Assembly: GCA_029907105.1 (NCBI GenBank) | Contig: JARYMM010000029.1 | Coordinates: 1,047-42,843, forward strand | Origin: Anaerolineae bacterium | GTDB taxonomy: Bacteria; Chloroflexota; Anaerolineae; UBA3071 | Reading direction: 5' to 3' | Length of the DNA: 41,797 nt | Shown here: one piece after another, positions 32,193 to 39,925 of the stretch | Layout: each line of letters begins with the position of its first letter | How positions within the stretch are numbered: the first letter of the stretch is position 1 | Notes under the pieces: model-generated | Seen by the model: only the letters and a program-made list of their open reading frames with translations | Database searches by the model: none | What the model was told of the DNA's origin: nothing | Made by a program: the position numbers and the translations under genes

Positions 32193-32729
32193 ATGGGGAT
32201 CAGAGCGGCTGTGCTGACGGTGAGTGATCGCAGCTTCCGGGGCGAACGAGAGGACTTGAGCGGGCCATTGCTCAGAGGGCTGGCTACGGACTTGGGGGCC
32301 GAGGTGGTATCTTATGCTATCGTTCCTGACGAGGAGGCGCAGATTCGGGCGGCGTTACTGGACCTGACCGACCGGCAGAGCGTAGACCTGATCCTGACCA
32401 CTGGCGGCACCGGCCCGGCCCCCCGTGACGTAACCCCTGAGGCGACGCGGGCGGTCATCGAGCGGGAGATGCCTGGCCTGGCCGAGCTGATGCGGCTGGA
32501 GGGAGTACGGCGTTTTACCCCCTTCGCCGCCCTCTCGCGGGCCGTGACTGGCATACGGGGAAAGACCCTGATCGTCAACCTGCCAGGCAATCCGCAGGCA
32601 GTGCGGGAGAGCATGGAGATTCTGGGGCCGTTGCTGCCCGCGGCGGTGGCCCTGGTGAAGGGCGAAGCACCCCCGAATGGCATCAATGATCCCCGCTGGG
32701 CTGCGCTCTTTGGAAAAGACAGGGAATGA
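32193..32729 (+). CDS. moaB: MoaB/MogA-family molybdenum cofactor protein
   Basis: 178-aa MPT-binding protein (adenylyltransferase-type fold): AVLTVSDRSFRG, LILTTGGTGPAPRDVTPEAT, the GGTG-x-x-RD signature, and VTGIRGKTLIVNLPGNPQAVRE. AGGGGAAG precedes the ATG. XdhC at 36696 and Mo/W-dependent enzymes elsewhere would use the cofactor. Confidence 0.93.
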   Translation: MGIRAAVLTVSDRSFRGEREDLSGPLLRGLATDLGAEVVSYAIVPDEEAQIRAALLDLTDRQSVDLILTTGGTGPAPRDVTPEATRAVIEREMPGLAELMRLEGVRRFTPFAALSRAVTGIRGKTLIVNLPGNPQAVRESMEILGPLLPAAVALVKGEAPPNGINDPRWAALFGKDRE

Positions 32730-32730
32730 A

Positions 32731-32808
32731 CTGAAGGCGATAGAGGTGGCAGCCGGCATCTTTCTACCCGGCGATTGCCGGATCGAATTCGTGGAAGGGG
32801 CAACATAG
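32731..32808 (+). pseudogene. 3' fragment of a DUF6951-like gene
   Basis: 26 codons in frame with the end TAG: LKAIEVAAGIFLPGDCRIEF... matches the C-terminus of the intact protein at 36155-36478 (LKAMEVAAGIFLPGDCHVEF) residue for residue except four or five. The upstream part is missing; MoaB ends where it begins. A remnant of a paralogue. Confidence 0.8.
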
Positions 32809-32853
32809 CCCCGGGGTCTCAAAGCAGCGTCCCAAAAGGAAAGGAATATAGCG

Positions 32854-33843
32854 ATGAAGCAATTCGCCGAGTTCATCCGCAAGAACTACCAGACGATCAT
32901 CATCGTCACGGTGATCGTGGGCCTGTTACTGGGGCTGTGGACGACTGCCCCCGGCAAGGCAGTGCAGCGCTATTCGCAGGCGCTCACCTTCCTGATGATC
33001 CTGTTCATCAGCTTCACCCTTACCCCGCGCGAGTTCGCGCTGGTCGTGCGCCAACCCATCGCAGTTATTGCTGGCGTGCTGCTGGGTTTCGTCTATATGC
33101 CGCTCTTGTGCTGGGCGCTGGCTCGCTTGCTGGTGAGCGATCCTCAGTTGACAACCGGGATTATCCTGATAGGGGTGGTGCCCTGCGCGGGGATGGCAGC
33201 GGTGTGGACGGCGTTGCTCAAAGGAGATGTGCCATTGGTGATGAGCGTAGAAGCGCTGACAATGATGCTGGCACCATTCCTCATTCCATTTTTGGTGGTG
33301 TGGCTGGCCGGGTCGAGCGTGAGCGTGAACCCGTGGGCCCTGTTTCAGCAACTGATCGTCATGTTGCTGATCCCCCTGGCGCTGGGCATAGGGGCTCGCT
33401 GGCTGGCCGATCGTTTCTGGAACCCCAAACCTTACCTGCCGCTGATGCCGGCGCTATCGGCCCTGACCGCCGTGCTGCTGATGTTCGCCATCTGCAACGT
33501 CAACGTGCCGCTCATCCAGGCGCGCTGGTCGCTGGTGCCGGCGCTGCTGGGGGCGGTGGTGCTCATCTTCCCACTGGGCTTTCTCGTCCCACACTGGCTG
33601 GGCCGCTACGTCTTTGGCTGGCCGCAGCGCATCGCTGTGACCTACTCGTCGGGCATGAAGAACCTGCCCATCGCCGTGGGGCTGGCCATGGCCAGTTTCA
33701 AAGGTCAGCCACTGGTTGGCCTGCTGGTGGCGCTGGCCTTCATCCTGCAGATGCTGACCGCCAGCACATTTTATCGTTATCTCATCCGGCAGGCAGCGCC
33801 AGCCGGGCCTGCTGAGAGGGCTAAGCAGAGTCTTAGGAGGTGA
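32854..33843 (+). CDS. BASS/ACR3-like sodium symporter or arsenite transporter
   Basis: 329-aa membrane protein with about ten spans of the bile acid:Na+ symporter/ACR3 superfamily. Visible: LTPREFALVVRQP, IILIGVVPCAGMAAVWTALLKGDVPL (the ACR3-type conserved Cys segment) and GMKNLPIAVGLAMASF. ACR3 exports arsenite; the position of the Cys suggests this, but a bile-acid-like solute cannot be excluded. AAAGGAAAGG precedes the ATG; a USP gene lies 3 bp after. Confidence 0.88.
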   Translation: MKQFAEFIRKNYQTIIIVTVIVGLLLGLWTTAPGKAVQRYSQALTFLMILFISFTLTPREFALVVRQPIAVIAGVLLGFVYMPLLCWALARLLVSDPQLTTGIILIGVVPCAGMAAVWTALLKGDVPLVMSVEALTMMLAPFLIPFLVVWLAGSSVSVNPWALFQQLIVMLLIPLALGIGARWLADRFWNPKPYLPLMPALSALTAVLLMFAICNVNVPLIQARWSLVPALLGAVVLIFPLGFLVPHWLGRYVFGWPQRIAVTYSSGMKNLPIAVGLAMASFKGQPLVGLLVALAFILQMLTASTFYRYLIRQAAPAGPAERAKQSLRR

Positions 33844-33846
33844 ACA

Positions 33847-34305
33847 ATGTTCAAGCGAATCTTGTGGGCGACTGATTTTTCAGAGCATGCCACGCGCGCC
33901 CGGGAGTGGGCCGTTGATTGCGCTCGATGCAGTCAAGGCAAACTGTTCGCCCTGGTTGTGGTTGACGTGGCCGACGTGCCCGTGCTGGCCGATGTAGTGA
34001 CGCCGGAGGTCAGCCAGGCGAATTTGGCTGAGGCCGAAGCCTGGACGGAAGCCAGGCTGGCCGAGGTGGCGCAGGGGCGGTTGGCCAGGGAAATCACTGA
34101 CATCCGCGCCACCGGAGTGGAGGCTGAACCTGTGGTGCGGATCGGTGTGCCCTGGCGAGAGATCCTGGCTGCAGCGGAGGAACTGGGCATTGACATGATC
34201 GTGTTCGGTTCGCATGGCAAACACGGGCTGAAGACGCTCGTCCTGGGCAACACAGTGGAGAACGTCACCCGGCGGGCACCCTGCCCGGTGATGATCATCC
34301 GCTAA
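33847..34305 (+). CDS. Universal stress protein
   Basis: 152 aa: ILWATDFSEHATRARE at the N-terminus and VFGSHGKHGLKTLVLGNTVENVTRRAPCPVMII, with the G-x2-G-x9-G(N/S) nucleotide loop. AGGAGG precedes the ATG. Next to the transporter, as is common for USPs. Confidence 0.92.
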   Translation: MFKRILWATDFSEHATRAREWAVDCARCSQGKLFALVVVDVADVPVLADVVTPEVSQANLAEAEAWTEARLAEVAQGRLAREITDIRATGVEAEPVVRIGVPWREILAAAEELGIDMIVFGSHGKHGLKTLVLGNTVENVTRRAPCPVMIIR

Positions 34306-34393
34306 CCATGGGAATGGTGAGGCTATTATGAGAAGCCATCGTCGTTGTGGCGTGCGCGGGCATCCCTGCCGCGCCAAACGCTCCCCACCGTGA

Positions 34394-34447
34394 GGAGTTG
34401 TGGTACTGAGGATCTGCTCATAGCAGAGCAACGATACCAACAACTCC
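34394..34447 (+). other. Nested hairpin, candidate structured RNA
   Basis: GGAGTTG-TGGTA (34394-34405) pairs with TACCA-A-CAACTCC (34435-34447, one bulged A); an inner hairpin TCTGCT-CAT-AGCAGA occupies 34413-34427. It sits just before the ribosome-binding site of the transglutaminase-like gene. Not a simple terminator (no U tail). Confidence 0.55.
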
Positions 34448-34469
34448 GAATGATGGGAGGTGAGAGCAA

Positions 34470-35111
34470 ATGGAAGAGTTCTTGAAGCCTACGGAGTGGT
34501 GTGAGTCGGACCATCCCGACATCGTAGGCAAGGCGCGGGAGCTGACCGTCGGTCTGGAAGATGACCGGGCCAAGGCGATGGCCTTGTACGAGTTCGTGCG
34601 TAGCCTGCCCTACATGCTCGGCCCAACCCGCTCGGCTGTAGAAGCGCTGAAGGCTGGCGAAGGAGTGTGCGCCAGCAAGTCCAACCTGCTGGTGGGCCTG
34701 CTGCGGGCAGCCGGTATCCCGGCCCGCTACCATCACTTCTATTACGATAAGGAGGCCTCGAGTTATTACATCCCGGCCTTCATGCATGGCAAGCTGGAGC
34801 AGCATCGTGGTCATTCCCACGCCGAGGTGTACCTGGACGGCCGGTGGATCAAGATTGACGCCACCTTCGACGAGGCCCTGCTGCCCGACCGCAGCCGGCG
34901 GTGGGATGGCAAAAGCGACATCGTGGCCTTCAGGCCCGAAGAGATCGTCGAGGACCTGGGGCCATCGCCGGCGCTGAAGGCGGACATCTTCGTCAAGCCA
35001 CCCATGCCTCCAGAGATGCTGCAGATGGTCTTTGAGATGGTCGGCCTCTACTTCGATACCATCAGGATGAAGAACGAGCTAGAGAAGCGGCTGGCCAAGT
35101 TCGTGTCTTGA
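34470..35111 (+). CDS. Transglutaminase-like superfamily protein
   Basis: 213-aa papain-like-fold protein. The catalytic triad is visible: Cys in GEGVCASKSNLLVGLLRAAGIPAR, His in HSHAEVYLDGRWIKIDATFD, and Asp in the same block. It lacks a signal peptide or other domain. Members act as peptidases or transglutaminases in the cytoplasm; substrate unknown. GGGAGG precedes the ATG. Confidence 0.9.
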   Translation: MEEFLKPTEWCESDHPDIVGKARELTVGLEDDRAKAMALYEFVRSLPYMLGPTRSAVEALKAGEGVCASKSNLLVGLLRAAGIPARYHHFYYDKEASSYYIPAFMHGKLEQHRGHSHAEVYLDGRWIKIDATFDEALLPDRSRRWDGKSDIVAFRPEEIVEDLGPSPALKADIFVKPPMPPEMLQMVFEMVGLYFDTIRMKNELEKRLAKFVS

Positions 35112-35139
35112 GAGAATAAAGCAAAGGAGGCCTTTCGAA

Positions 35140-35556
35140 ATGGCAGAAGCAAAACAAGAAGCACCTATCAGGTTGCTGCCTGTTTGTACCAAGGAGGCCG
35201 AGAACCTGGACATCATCCTGGCCTGCGATGGGGCGGCCAGTGTGGGCCAGGTTGGGCACCAGGTGGCGGTTGAGCTGACGAACTCAAAAGAGGCGGCCCG
35301 CATGTGCTGTATCACCGCCGTAGCTGCGGAGTCGAAGCCACATGTGGACATCGCTCAGCGGGCGAGGAAGCTCATCGTCATCAACGGCTGCACCAATCGC
35401 TGTGCCAGCAAGGTGCTGGAGAGGCTGGACATCCCCTACGATTACGAGACAGTGATCGCCAAGGAGGGGGTGGAGAAGGTGCCTACCCTCGACTTTGACA
35501 TGGCCGACGTGAAACGCATCGCCGAAAAGATCGCCAGGGAGGCGTTAGGATCATAG
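35140..35556 (+). CDS. DGC-domain putative zinc-binding protein
   Basis: 138 aa with the DGC-family pattern: LPVCTK..., IILACDGAASVGQVGHQVAVEL, CCITAVAAESKPHVDIAQRARKLIVINGC-TNRCASKVLE. Six or more Cys, likely metal- or Fe-S-binding. Often found beside Fe-S and redox genes. AAGGAGG precedes the ATG. Followed by a strong terminator. Confidence 0.85.
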   Translation: MAEAKQEAPIRLLPVCTKEAENLDIILACDGAASVGQVGHQVAVELTNSKEAARMCCITAVAAESKPHVDIAQRARKLIVINGCTNRCASKVLERLDIPYDYETVIAKEGVEKVPTLDFDMADVKRIAEKIAREALGS

Positions 35557-35571
35557 CCTCTCTGGAGGGTC

Positions 35572-35602
35572 GCCCCGGTGCCGTTGCTAGCGGCACCGGG
35601 GC
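35572..35602. terminator. Terminator after the DGC gene
   Basis: Perfect 12-bp stem GCCCCGGTGCCG / CGGCACCGGGGC with loop TTGCTAG. T-rich tail weak (TGATTTTCT further on). Confidence 0.75.
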
Positions 35603-35642
35603 TCACCCCTGATTTTCTATCCTGAATGAGAGGCGAAGTTAG

Positions 35643-35822
35643 CTTGACATTGTTAGATTCCAGGCCAAGTGTCATTGCGAGGAGCAGAGCGACGAAGCAA
35701 TCCCCACCGTCGCTTGCATTTGAGGGCGGGAGATTGCTTCGCAGAGTTTACACTGAGCAAAGCGAATGTGCTCGCAATGACATCCTTTGTTGGGCCACGA
35801 CAGCGAATTTAACAATGTCAAG
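35643..35822. repeat. MITE-like element with nested inverted repeats
   Basis: Outer arms CTTGACATTGTTA (35643-35655) and TAACAATGTCAAG (35810-35822) are perfectly complementary (13 bp). Inside, TGTCATTGCGAG (35670-35681) faces CTCGCAATGACA (35771-35782), the same family as 14897-15227. About 180 bp, no gene. It covers most of the gap 35557-35855. Confidence 0.85.
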
Positions 35823-35855
35823 TTAGAGAAGTAGACGAAACGATAGGAGAGCAAT

Positions 35856-36173
35856 TTGATTACCAAAGAGCAGATAGAACAGGCTCTCAGCAAGGTCATA
35901 GACCCTGAGTTGAAGCGCAGTCTGGTGGAACTGGGCATGGTGCACGATGTCCATGCCCAGGATGGCAAGGTGAGCTTTACCCTGGCCTTGACTATTCCCG
36001 AATGTCCGCTGAAGGACCAGATCGTGGCCGAAGCTAAGGCGGCCGTGCTGGCCCTGGACGGCGTTGAGGAGGTGGCGGTTGACTTGAGGGAAATGACCGC
36101 CGAGGAGAAACAGAAGATTGGCCTTTGTAGGCATTTGGAGATAGGAGGTATTGAGTGGCTGTCTGCTGGGTGA
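35856..36173 (+). CDS. DUF59/MIP18-like Fe-S assembly protein (second copy)
   Basis: 105 aa: KVIDPELKRSLVELGMVHDVHAQDGKV, LALTIPECPLKDQIVAEAKAAV, with the conserved Cys and DPE motif. It resembles the N-terminal domain of ApbC/Mrp but has no ATPase part. TTG start with AGGAGAG upstream. Ends 19 bp into the next gene. Confidence 0.88.
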   Translation: MITKEQIEQALSKVIDPELKRSLVELGMVHDVHAQDGKVSFTLALTIPECPLKDQIVAEAKAAVLALDGVEEVAVDLREMTAEEKQKIGLCRHLEIGGIEWLSAG

Positions 36174-36478
36174 AAGCAGGCGAATGCGGACAGGAGACAA
36201 GTATCGCCGCACGCAGGGTCAGTCCGACCAAGGTGGTGTTCGAAATCACCACCACCTGCGAGCACATCCAGACCCTGGCTGACGCGCTGGGAGAAGTGGA
36301 CGTGGCACACGACATGTCCTGTCCTCTGAACGAGACACGGGTCTACACGTTGGCCACGGAGCACGTCTGCCGCAATAGCTGCATCGTGCCCGCCGCCATT
36401 CTGAAGGCGATGGAAGTCGCCGCCGGCATCTTCTTGCCGGGCGACTGCCATGTGGAGTTCGTGGAGGGAGCCATCTGA
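36155..36478 (+). CDS. Cysteine-rich DUF6951-like protein
   Basis: 107 aa. Cys at 4, 11 and in ITTTCEHIQTLADALGEVDV, MSCPLNE, HVCRNSCIVPAAILKAMEVAAGIFLPGDC. Domain assignment is from memory and moderate. GTG start (AGGAGG upstream), overlapping the preceding gene. A truncated paralogue lies at 32731-32808. Suggests metal or Fe-S binding. Confidence 0.7.
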   Translation: MAVCWVKAGECGQETSIAARRVSPTKVVFEITTTCEHIQTLADALGEVDVAHDMSCPLNETRVYTLATEHVCRNSCIVPAAILKAMEVAAGIFLPGDCHVEFVEGAI

Positions 36479-36542
36479 TGGAGTTCGCTGCCATTGCCCG
36501 TGTGGTTCTGGCTGACCAGTGTTGAGCCAGACAAGGGAAGCG

Positions 36543-36653
36543 ATGGACGCTCTGAAACGAACCCCCGGCGAGTTCGGCTTTGAGCACACCGCCATCCAAT
36601 TCGAGTGCGAAAATTGCGGGCAAGGGGCAGTGGCGTGTATAAACGGAAGATGA
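36543..36653 (+). CDS. Possible small Cys protein (36 aa)
   Basis: MDALKRTPGEFGFEHTAIQFECENC followed by GQGAVACINGR; CxxC plus one more Cys. GGGAAG lies just upstream of the ATG. Too short to identify; a remnant or a real small protein. The rest of the gap 36479-36695 shows nothing. Confidence 0.4.
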   Translation: MDALKRTPGEFGFEHTAIQFECENCGQGAVACINGR

Positions 36654-36695
36654 CCTGGTTGGAGGCTCATCAAAAGAGCAGGAGGCAAGTGAGGG

Positions 36696-37466
36696 ATGGA
36701 GTCGCCGGACATACTGCATGAGCTGAGCGCTGCCATCGAGGAGCAGGAGTCCGTGACCCTGGCCACCGTGGTGGAAGTGAAAGGCGCTTCACCGGCCCAG
36801 GTGGGCTTCAAGCTGCTGGTGCGGCCCGATGGCAGCGCCGTGGGCAACCTGGGGGGCGGAGAACTGGAGCAGCGGACGCGTGAGGAGGCCGTGTCGGCCT
36901 TGCGCGAGGGACGGTCTCGCCTCATTCATTACGCCCTGCGCGAAGAAGGCCCCGACGCCGTCGGCATGCTGTGCGGTGGCGAGGTTACGGTGTTCGTCGA
37001 GGTCTACCAGCCGGCCCCTACCCTGCTCATCGTCGGCGGCGGACACATCGGCCAGCCGCTGGCCGAGATGGCCCGTATCGTCGGCTTCCAGGTGCAGGTG
37101 GTGGACGTGCGCCCGGAACGGGCCACCGTGCCCCAGCTCGACCCGGCGGCAATCACCCCCCAGACCTATGTGGTGCTCATCACCGAGGACCACGTCACCG
37201 ACGAGCAGGCGCTGCGCCAGGTGCTGGACACACCCGCCGCCTACATCGGCATGATCGGCAGCCGGCGCAAGGTGAGCATCATCTTCGACCACCTGCGGGC
37301 CGACGGCGTGTCTGAGGAGCGGTTGGCCCATATCCATGCCCCCATCGGCCTGGACCTGGGCGGCCGCTCGCCGGCCGAGATCGCTCTGTCCATCCTGGCC
37401 GAGATCGTCCAGGTGCGCTATGATGGTAGTGGGAAAAAGCGCAAGCTAGACATGAGCTCCAGTTGA
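36696..37466 (+). CDS. xdhC: XdhC-family molybdoenzyme maturation protein
   Basis: 256 aa. N-terminal XdhC/CoxI domain (ATVVEVKGASPAQVGFKLLVRPDGSAVGNLGGGELEQ), a middle CGGEVTVFVEV, and the C-terminal NAD(P)-like domain LLIVGGGHIGQPLAEMARIVGF, IGMIGSRRKV. It carries sulfurated Mo cofactor to xanthine dehydrogenase-type enzymes. AGGAGG precedes the ATG. TGATG overlap with the PIG-L gene. Confidence 0.92.
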   Translation: MESPDILHELSAAIEEQESVTLATVVEVKGASPAQVGFKLLVRPDGSAVGNLGGGELEQRTREEAVSALREGRSRLIHYALREEGPDAVGMLCGGEVTVFVEVYQPAPTLLIVGGGHIGQPLAEMARIVGFQVQVVDVRPERATVPQLDPAAITPQTYVVLITEDHVTDEQALRQVLDTPAAYIGMIGSRRKVSIIFDHLRADGVSEERLAHIHAPIGLDLGGRSPAEIALSILAEIVQVRYDGSGKKRKLDMSSS

Positions 37467-38308
37467 TGAAGAACACGCGTAGTCTCAGCGAATCACAAAA
37501 GCTGTTGACTCGGCCTCCGGCGGTTCTGGCTGTCTTTGCCCATCCCGACGACGAGTCGTTCCCCTGCGGCGGGACGCTGGCCTTGCTGGCCCGGCAAGGG
37601 GTGCGCGTGCAGGTGCTCACTGCCACGCGCGGCGGGGCCGGTTCCTGCGGCGAGCCGCCGCTCTGCGCGCCCGAGGAACTGCCCGCCGTGCGCGAGGCCG
37701 AACTGCGCTGCGCCTGCGCCGCCCTGGGCATCGAGCCGCCGCGCCTGCTGGACTACAGCGACGGGACACTGGCCGGGGTGGACGAGGAAGAGGCCGTAGA
37801 GCAGGTGCTGGCCGTGATCCGGCAACTGCGGCCCCAGGTGCTCCTCACCTGGCCGCCAGATGGCCTGTCCGGCCACCCTGACCACGTGGCCGTGAGCCGC
37901 TGGACGGCATTGGCCTTCGAATGGGCGGCTGCCCTGGGGCCGGAGGCGCCGGCCGCGCTCTACCATCTGGCCGTGCCGCGCTCCGTGGCCCAGGCCCTGG
38001 GGTTGGCCCACCTGCACGCCATACCCGATGAGGAAGTGACCCTGGCCGTGGATGTGACGCCGGTCTGGGAGCAGAAGCTGGCCGCCATGCGCTGCCATCG
38101 CACCCAGATCAGCGGCTCGCCCATACTGGCCGCGCCGGAGGAGAAGCAGCGCCTGTTCTGGGGTAAAGAGCACTTTCGGCTGCGCTCATCCCGGAGCGGC
38201 AGGGAGGAACAGGACATCCTGGCATTTTGCCTGAGTGTAGATGGAGATATATCATCACCTGAGAGAGACAGGTTGGTCAAGAATGTGCTTAAGGGAGGTA
38301 AACGATGA
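37466..38308 (+). CDS. PIG-L/LmbE-family deacetylase
   Basis: 280-aa zinc-dependent N-acetylglucosaminyl deacetylase-like protein: VFAHPDDESFPCGGTLALLA (HPDDE zinc site), GHPDHVAVSRWT (second His) and MRCHRTQI. The start at 37466 overlaps the xdhC stop. May act on sugars or on thiol-cofactor (bacillithiol/mycothiol-type) precursors, but which one cannot be seen. Confidence 0.9.
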   Translation: MKNTRSLSESQKLLTRPPAVLAVFAHPDDESFPCGGTLALLARQGVRVQVLTATRGGAGSCGEPPLCAPEELPAVREAELRCACAALGIEPPRLLDYSDGTLAGVDEEEAVEQVLAVIRQLRPQVLLTWPPDGLSGHPDHVAVSRWTALAFEWAAALGPEAPAALYHLAVPRSVAQALGLAHLHAIPDEEVTLAVDVTPVWEQKLAAMRCHRTQISGSPILAAPEEKQRLFWGKEHFRLRSSRSGREEQDILAFCLSVDGDISSPERDRLVKNVLKGGKR

Positions 38309-39483
38309 AACCAAGGAAAGTGCGAGAAGGTATCTACTGGGTGGGGGCCGTTGATTGGGACCGGCGGCTGTTCGATTCCCTGATCCCGCTGCCCGACGGC
38401 ACCAGTTACAACGCCTATCTGATCCGGGGAAGTGACAAGGTGGCGCTGCTGGACACCGTTGACCCCACGATGGCCGATGTCCTCATGACCCAACTGGAAA
38501 GCGTGCCACGTGTGGATTACATCGTCGCCCACCACGCCGAGCAGGATCATTCCGGCTCCATCCCTCAGGTGCTGGAGAAGTACGAGGAGGCGAAAGTCAT
38601 CACCACAGCCAAGGGCAAGGGCATGCTCATGGATCTGCTGCCTATCCCCGAGGGCCGGTTCATCACCGTGGAGGATGGGGAGACGCTGTCACTGGGGGAG
38701 AGGACCCTGGAGTTCATCCACACCCCCTGGGTGCACTGGCCCGAGACGATGGTGACCTATGTGCCGGAGGAGCACATCCTTTTCAGTTGCGACTTCTTCG
38801 GCTCCCACATCGCCACGACCGACCTGTATGTCACCGAGGAGTGGCGCGTCTACGAGGCGGCCAAGCGCTACTACGCGGAGATCATGATGCCCTTCCGCAA
38901 GATCATCCGCAGGAATCTGGAGAAGATCGAAGGGTATAGCATTGACCTCATCGCTCCCAGCCACGGGCCGATATACAACCGGCCAGCCTTCATCCTGGAT
39001 GCCTACCAGGATTGGGTCTCGGAGGAGCCCAAGAATGTCGTGGTCGTGCCCTATGTCTCCATGCACGGCAGCACGCAAAAGATGGTGGAATACCTGGTCA
39101 GCGCCCTGGCCGGGCGGGGTGTCGCCGTACACCAGTTCGACCTGGCCGTGGCCGACATCGGGAAACTGGCCATCGCCCTGGTGGACGCCGCCACGGTCGT
39201 CATCGGCACGCCGACCGTGCACGTGGGCCCGCACCCGCTTGTGGTCTACGCCGCGCATCTGGTGAACATCCTGCGGCCCAAACTGAGATTCGCCTCGGTG
39301 ATCGGCTCCTACGGCTGGAGCACACGGGCCGTCGAACAGACTGCCGGGTTGATCCCCGATCTGAAGGTGGAGGTGCTGGAGCCTGTCCTCTGCCGGGGCG
39401 TTCCCAGAGAGGCGGACTTTGAAGCATTGGACCACCTGGCGGCCATCATCGCCGAAAAGCACGGCCAGCTCAGCCTGATCTGA
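38305..39483 (+). CDS. Flavodiiron protein (FprA/A-type flavoprotein)
   Basis: 392-aa cytoplasmic O2 or NO reductase: metallo-beta-lactamase domain with HHAEQDHSGSIP (HxExDH diiron ligands), WVHWPETMVTY, FFGSH, then SHGPIY; C-terminal flavodoxin domain with FMN loop PYVSMHGSTQKM and IGSYGWS. GGGAGG precedes the ATG; ATGA overlap with the PIG-L gene. Protects anaerobic metabolism. Confidence 0.95.
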   Translation: MKPRKVREGIYWVGAVDWDRRLFDSLIPLPDGTSYNAYLIRGSDKVALLDTVDPTMADVLMTQLESVPRVDYIVAHHAEQDHSGSIPQVLEKYEEAKVITTAKGKGMLMDLLPIPEGRFITVEDGETLSLGERTLEFIHTPWVHWPETMVTYVPEEHILFSCDFFGSHIATTDLYVTEEWRVYEAAKRYYAEIMMPFRKIIRRNLEKIEGYSIDLIAPSHGPIYNRPAFILDAYQDWVSEEPKNVVVVPYVSMHGSTQKMVEYLVSALAGRGVAVHQFDLAVADIGKLAIALVDAATVVIGTPTVHVGPHPLVVYAAHLVNILRPKLRFASVIGSYGWSTRAVEQTAGLIPDLKVEVLEPVLCRGVPREADFEALDHLAAIIAEKHGQLSLI

Positions 39484-39494
39484 GGACGATTCCG

Positions 39495-39893
39495 ATGAAC
39501 AATGCCATCGAAGTGAACGACCTGACCAAGGTCTACGGCTCGCCGGGTTCTGGCGTGCGGGCCGTGGACCACATCAGCTTCGAGGTACGCCAGGGCGAGG
39601 TCTTCGGCTTCCTGGGGCCCAACGGCGCCGGCCAGACGACCACCCAGCGTATGCTGACTACCCTCCTGGAGCCGACGGATGGGCGTATCCTCATCTTCGG
39701 CCACGACCTGGCTCACGACGCCTATCCGGTCAAGCGTCAGATGGGCCTGGTGCCGGAGGAATCCAACGTCTACACCGAGCTGACTGCCTGGGACAACCTG
39801 ATGTTCACCGCCCAACTCTACCGCGTACCCCGCTCCAAACGGGCCCGACGGGCGCAGGAGTTGCTGGAGGCCTTTGGCCTCTGGGAGTGGTAG
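39495..39893 (+). pseudogene. Truncated ABC transporter ATPase with Walker A Lys to Gln
   Basis: 132 codons. N-terminal half of an ABC ATPase (drug-exporter type): Walker A reads GPNGAGQTTTQ (CAG instead of AAG, Lys to Gln) and the sequence stops at LLEAFGLWEW, before the signature and Walker B (another 150-180 residues missing). Could not hydrolyse ATP. The junction at about 39889 leads directly into the promoter region of the permease gene. Confidence 0.8.
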
Positions 39894-39925
39894 AATTTGG
39901 ACAAGGCCTTATCCAGGAGTCTCGT

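Noticed and set aside
34328..34393. A 21-aa leader peptide (MRSHRRCGVRGHPCRAKRSPP)
   Set aside because: No convincing ribosome-binding site or conserved pattern; kept only as a possibility.
36478..36525. A 15-codon frame MEFAAIARVVLADQC ending in TGA as a Sec gene
   Set aside because: The sequence after the TGA gives no thiol motif and stops again shortly.
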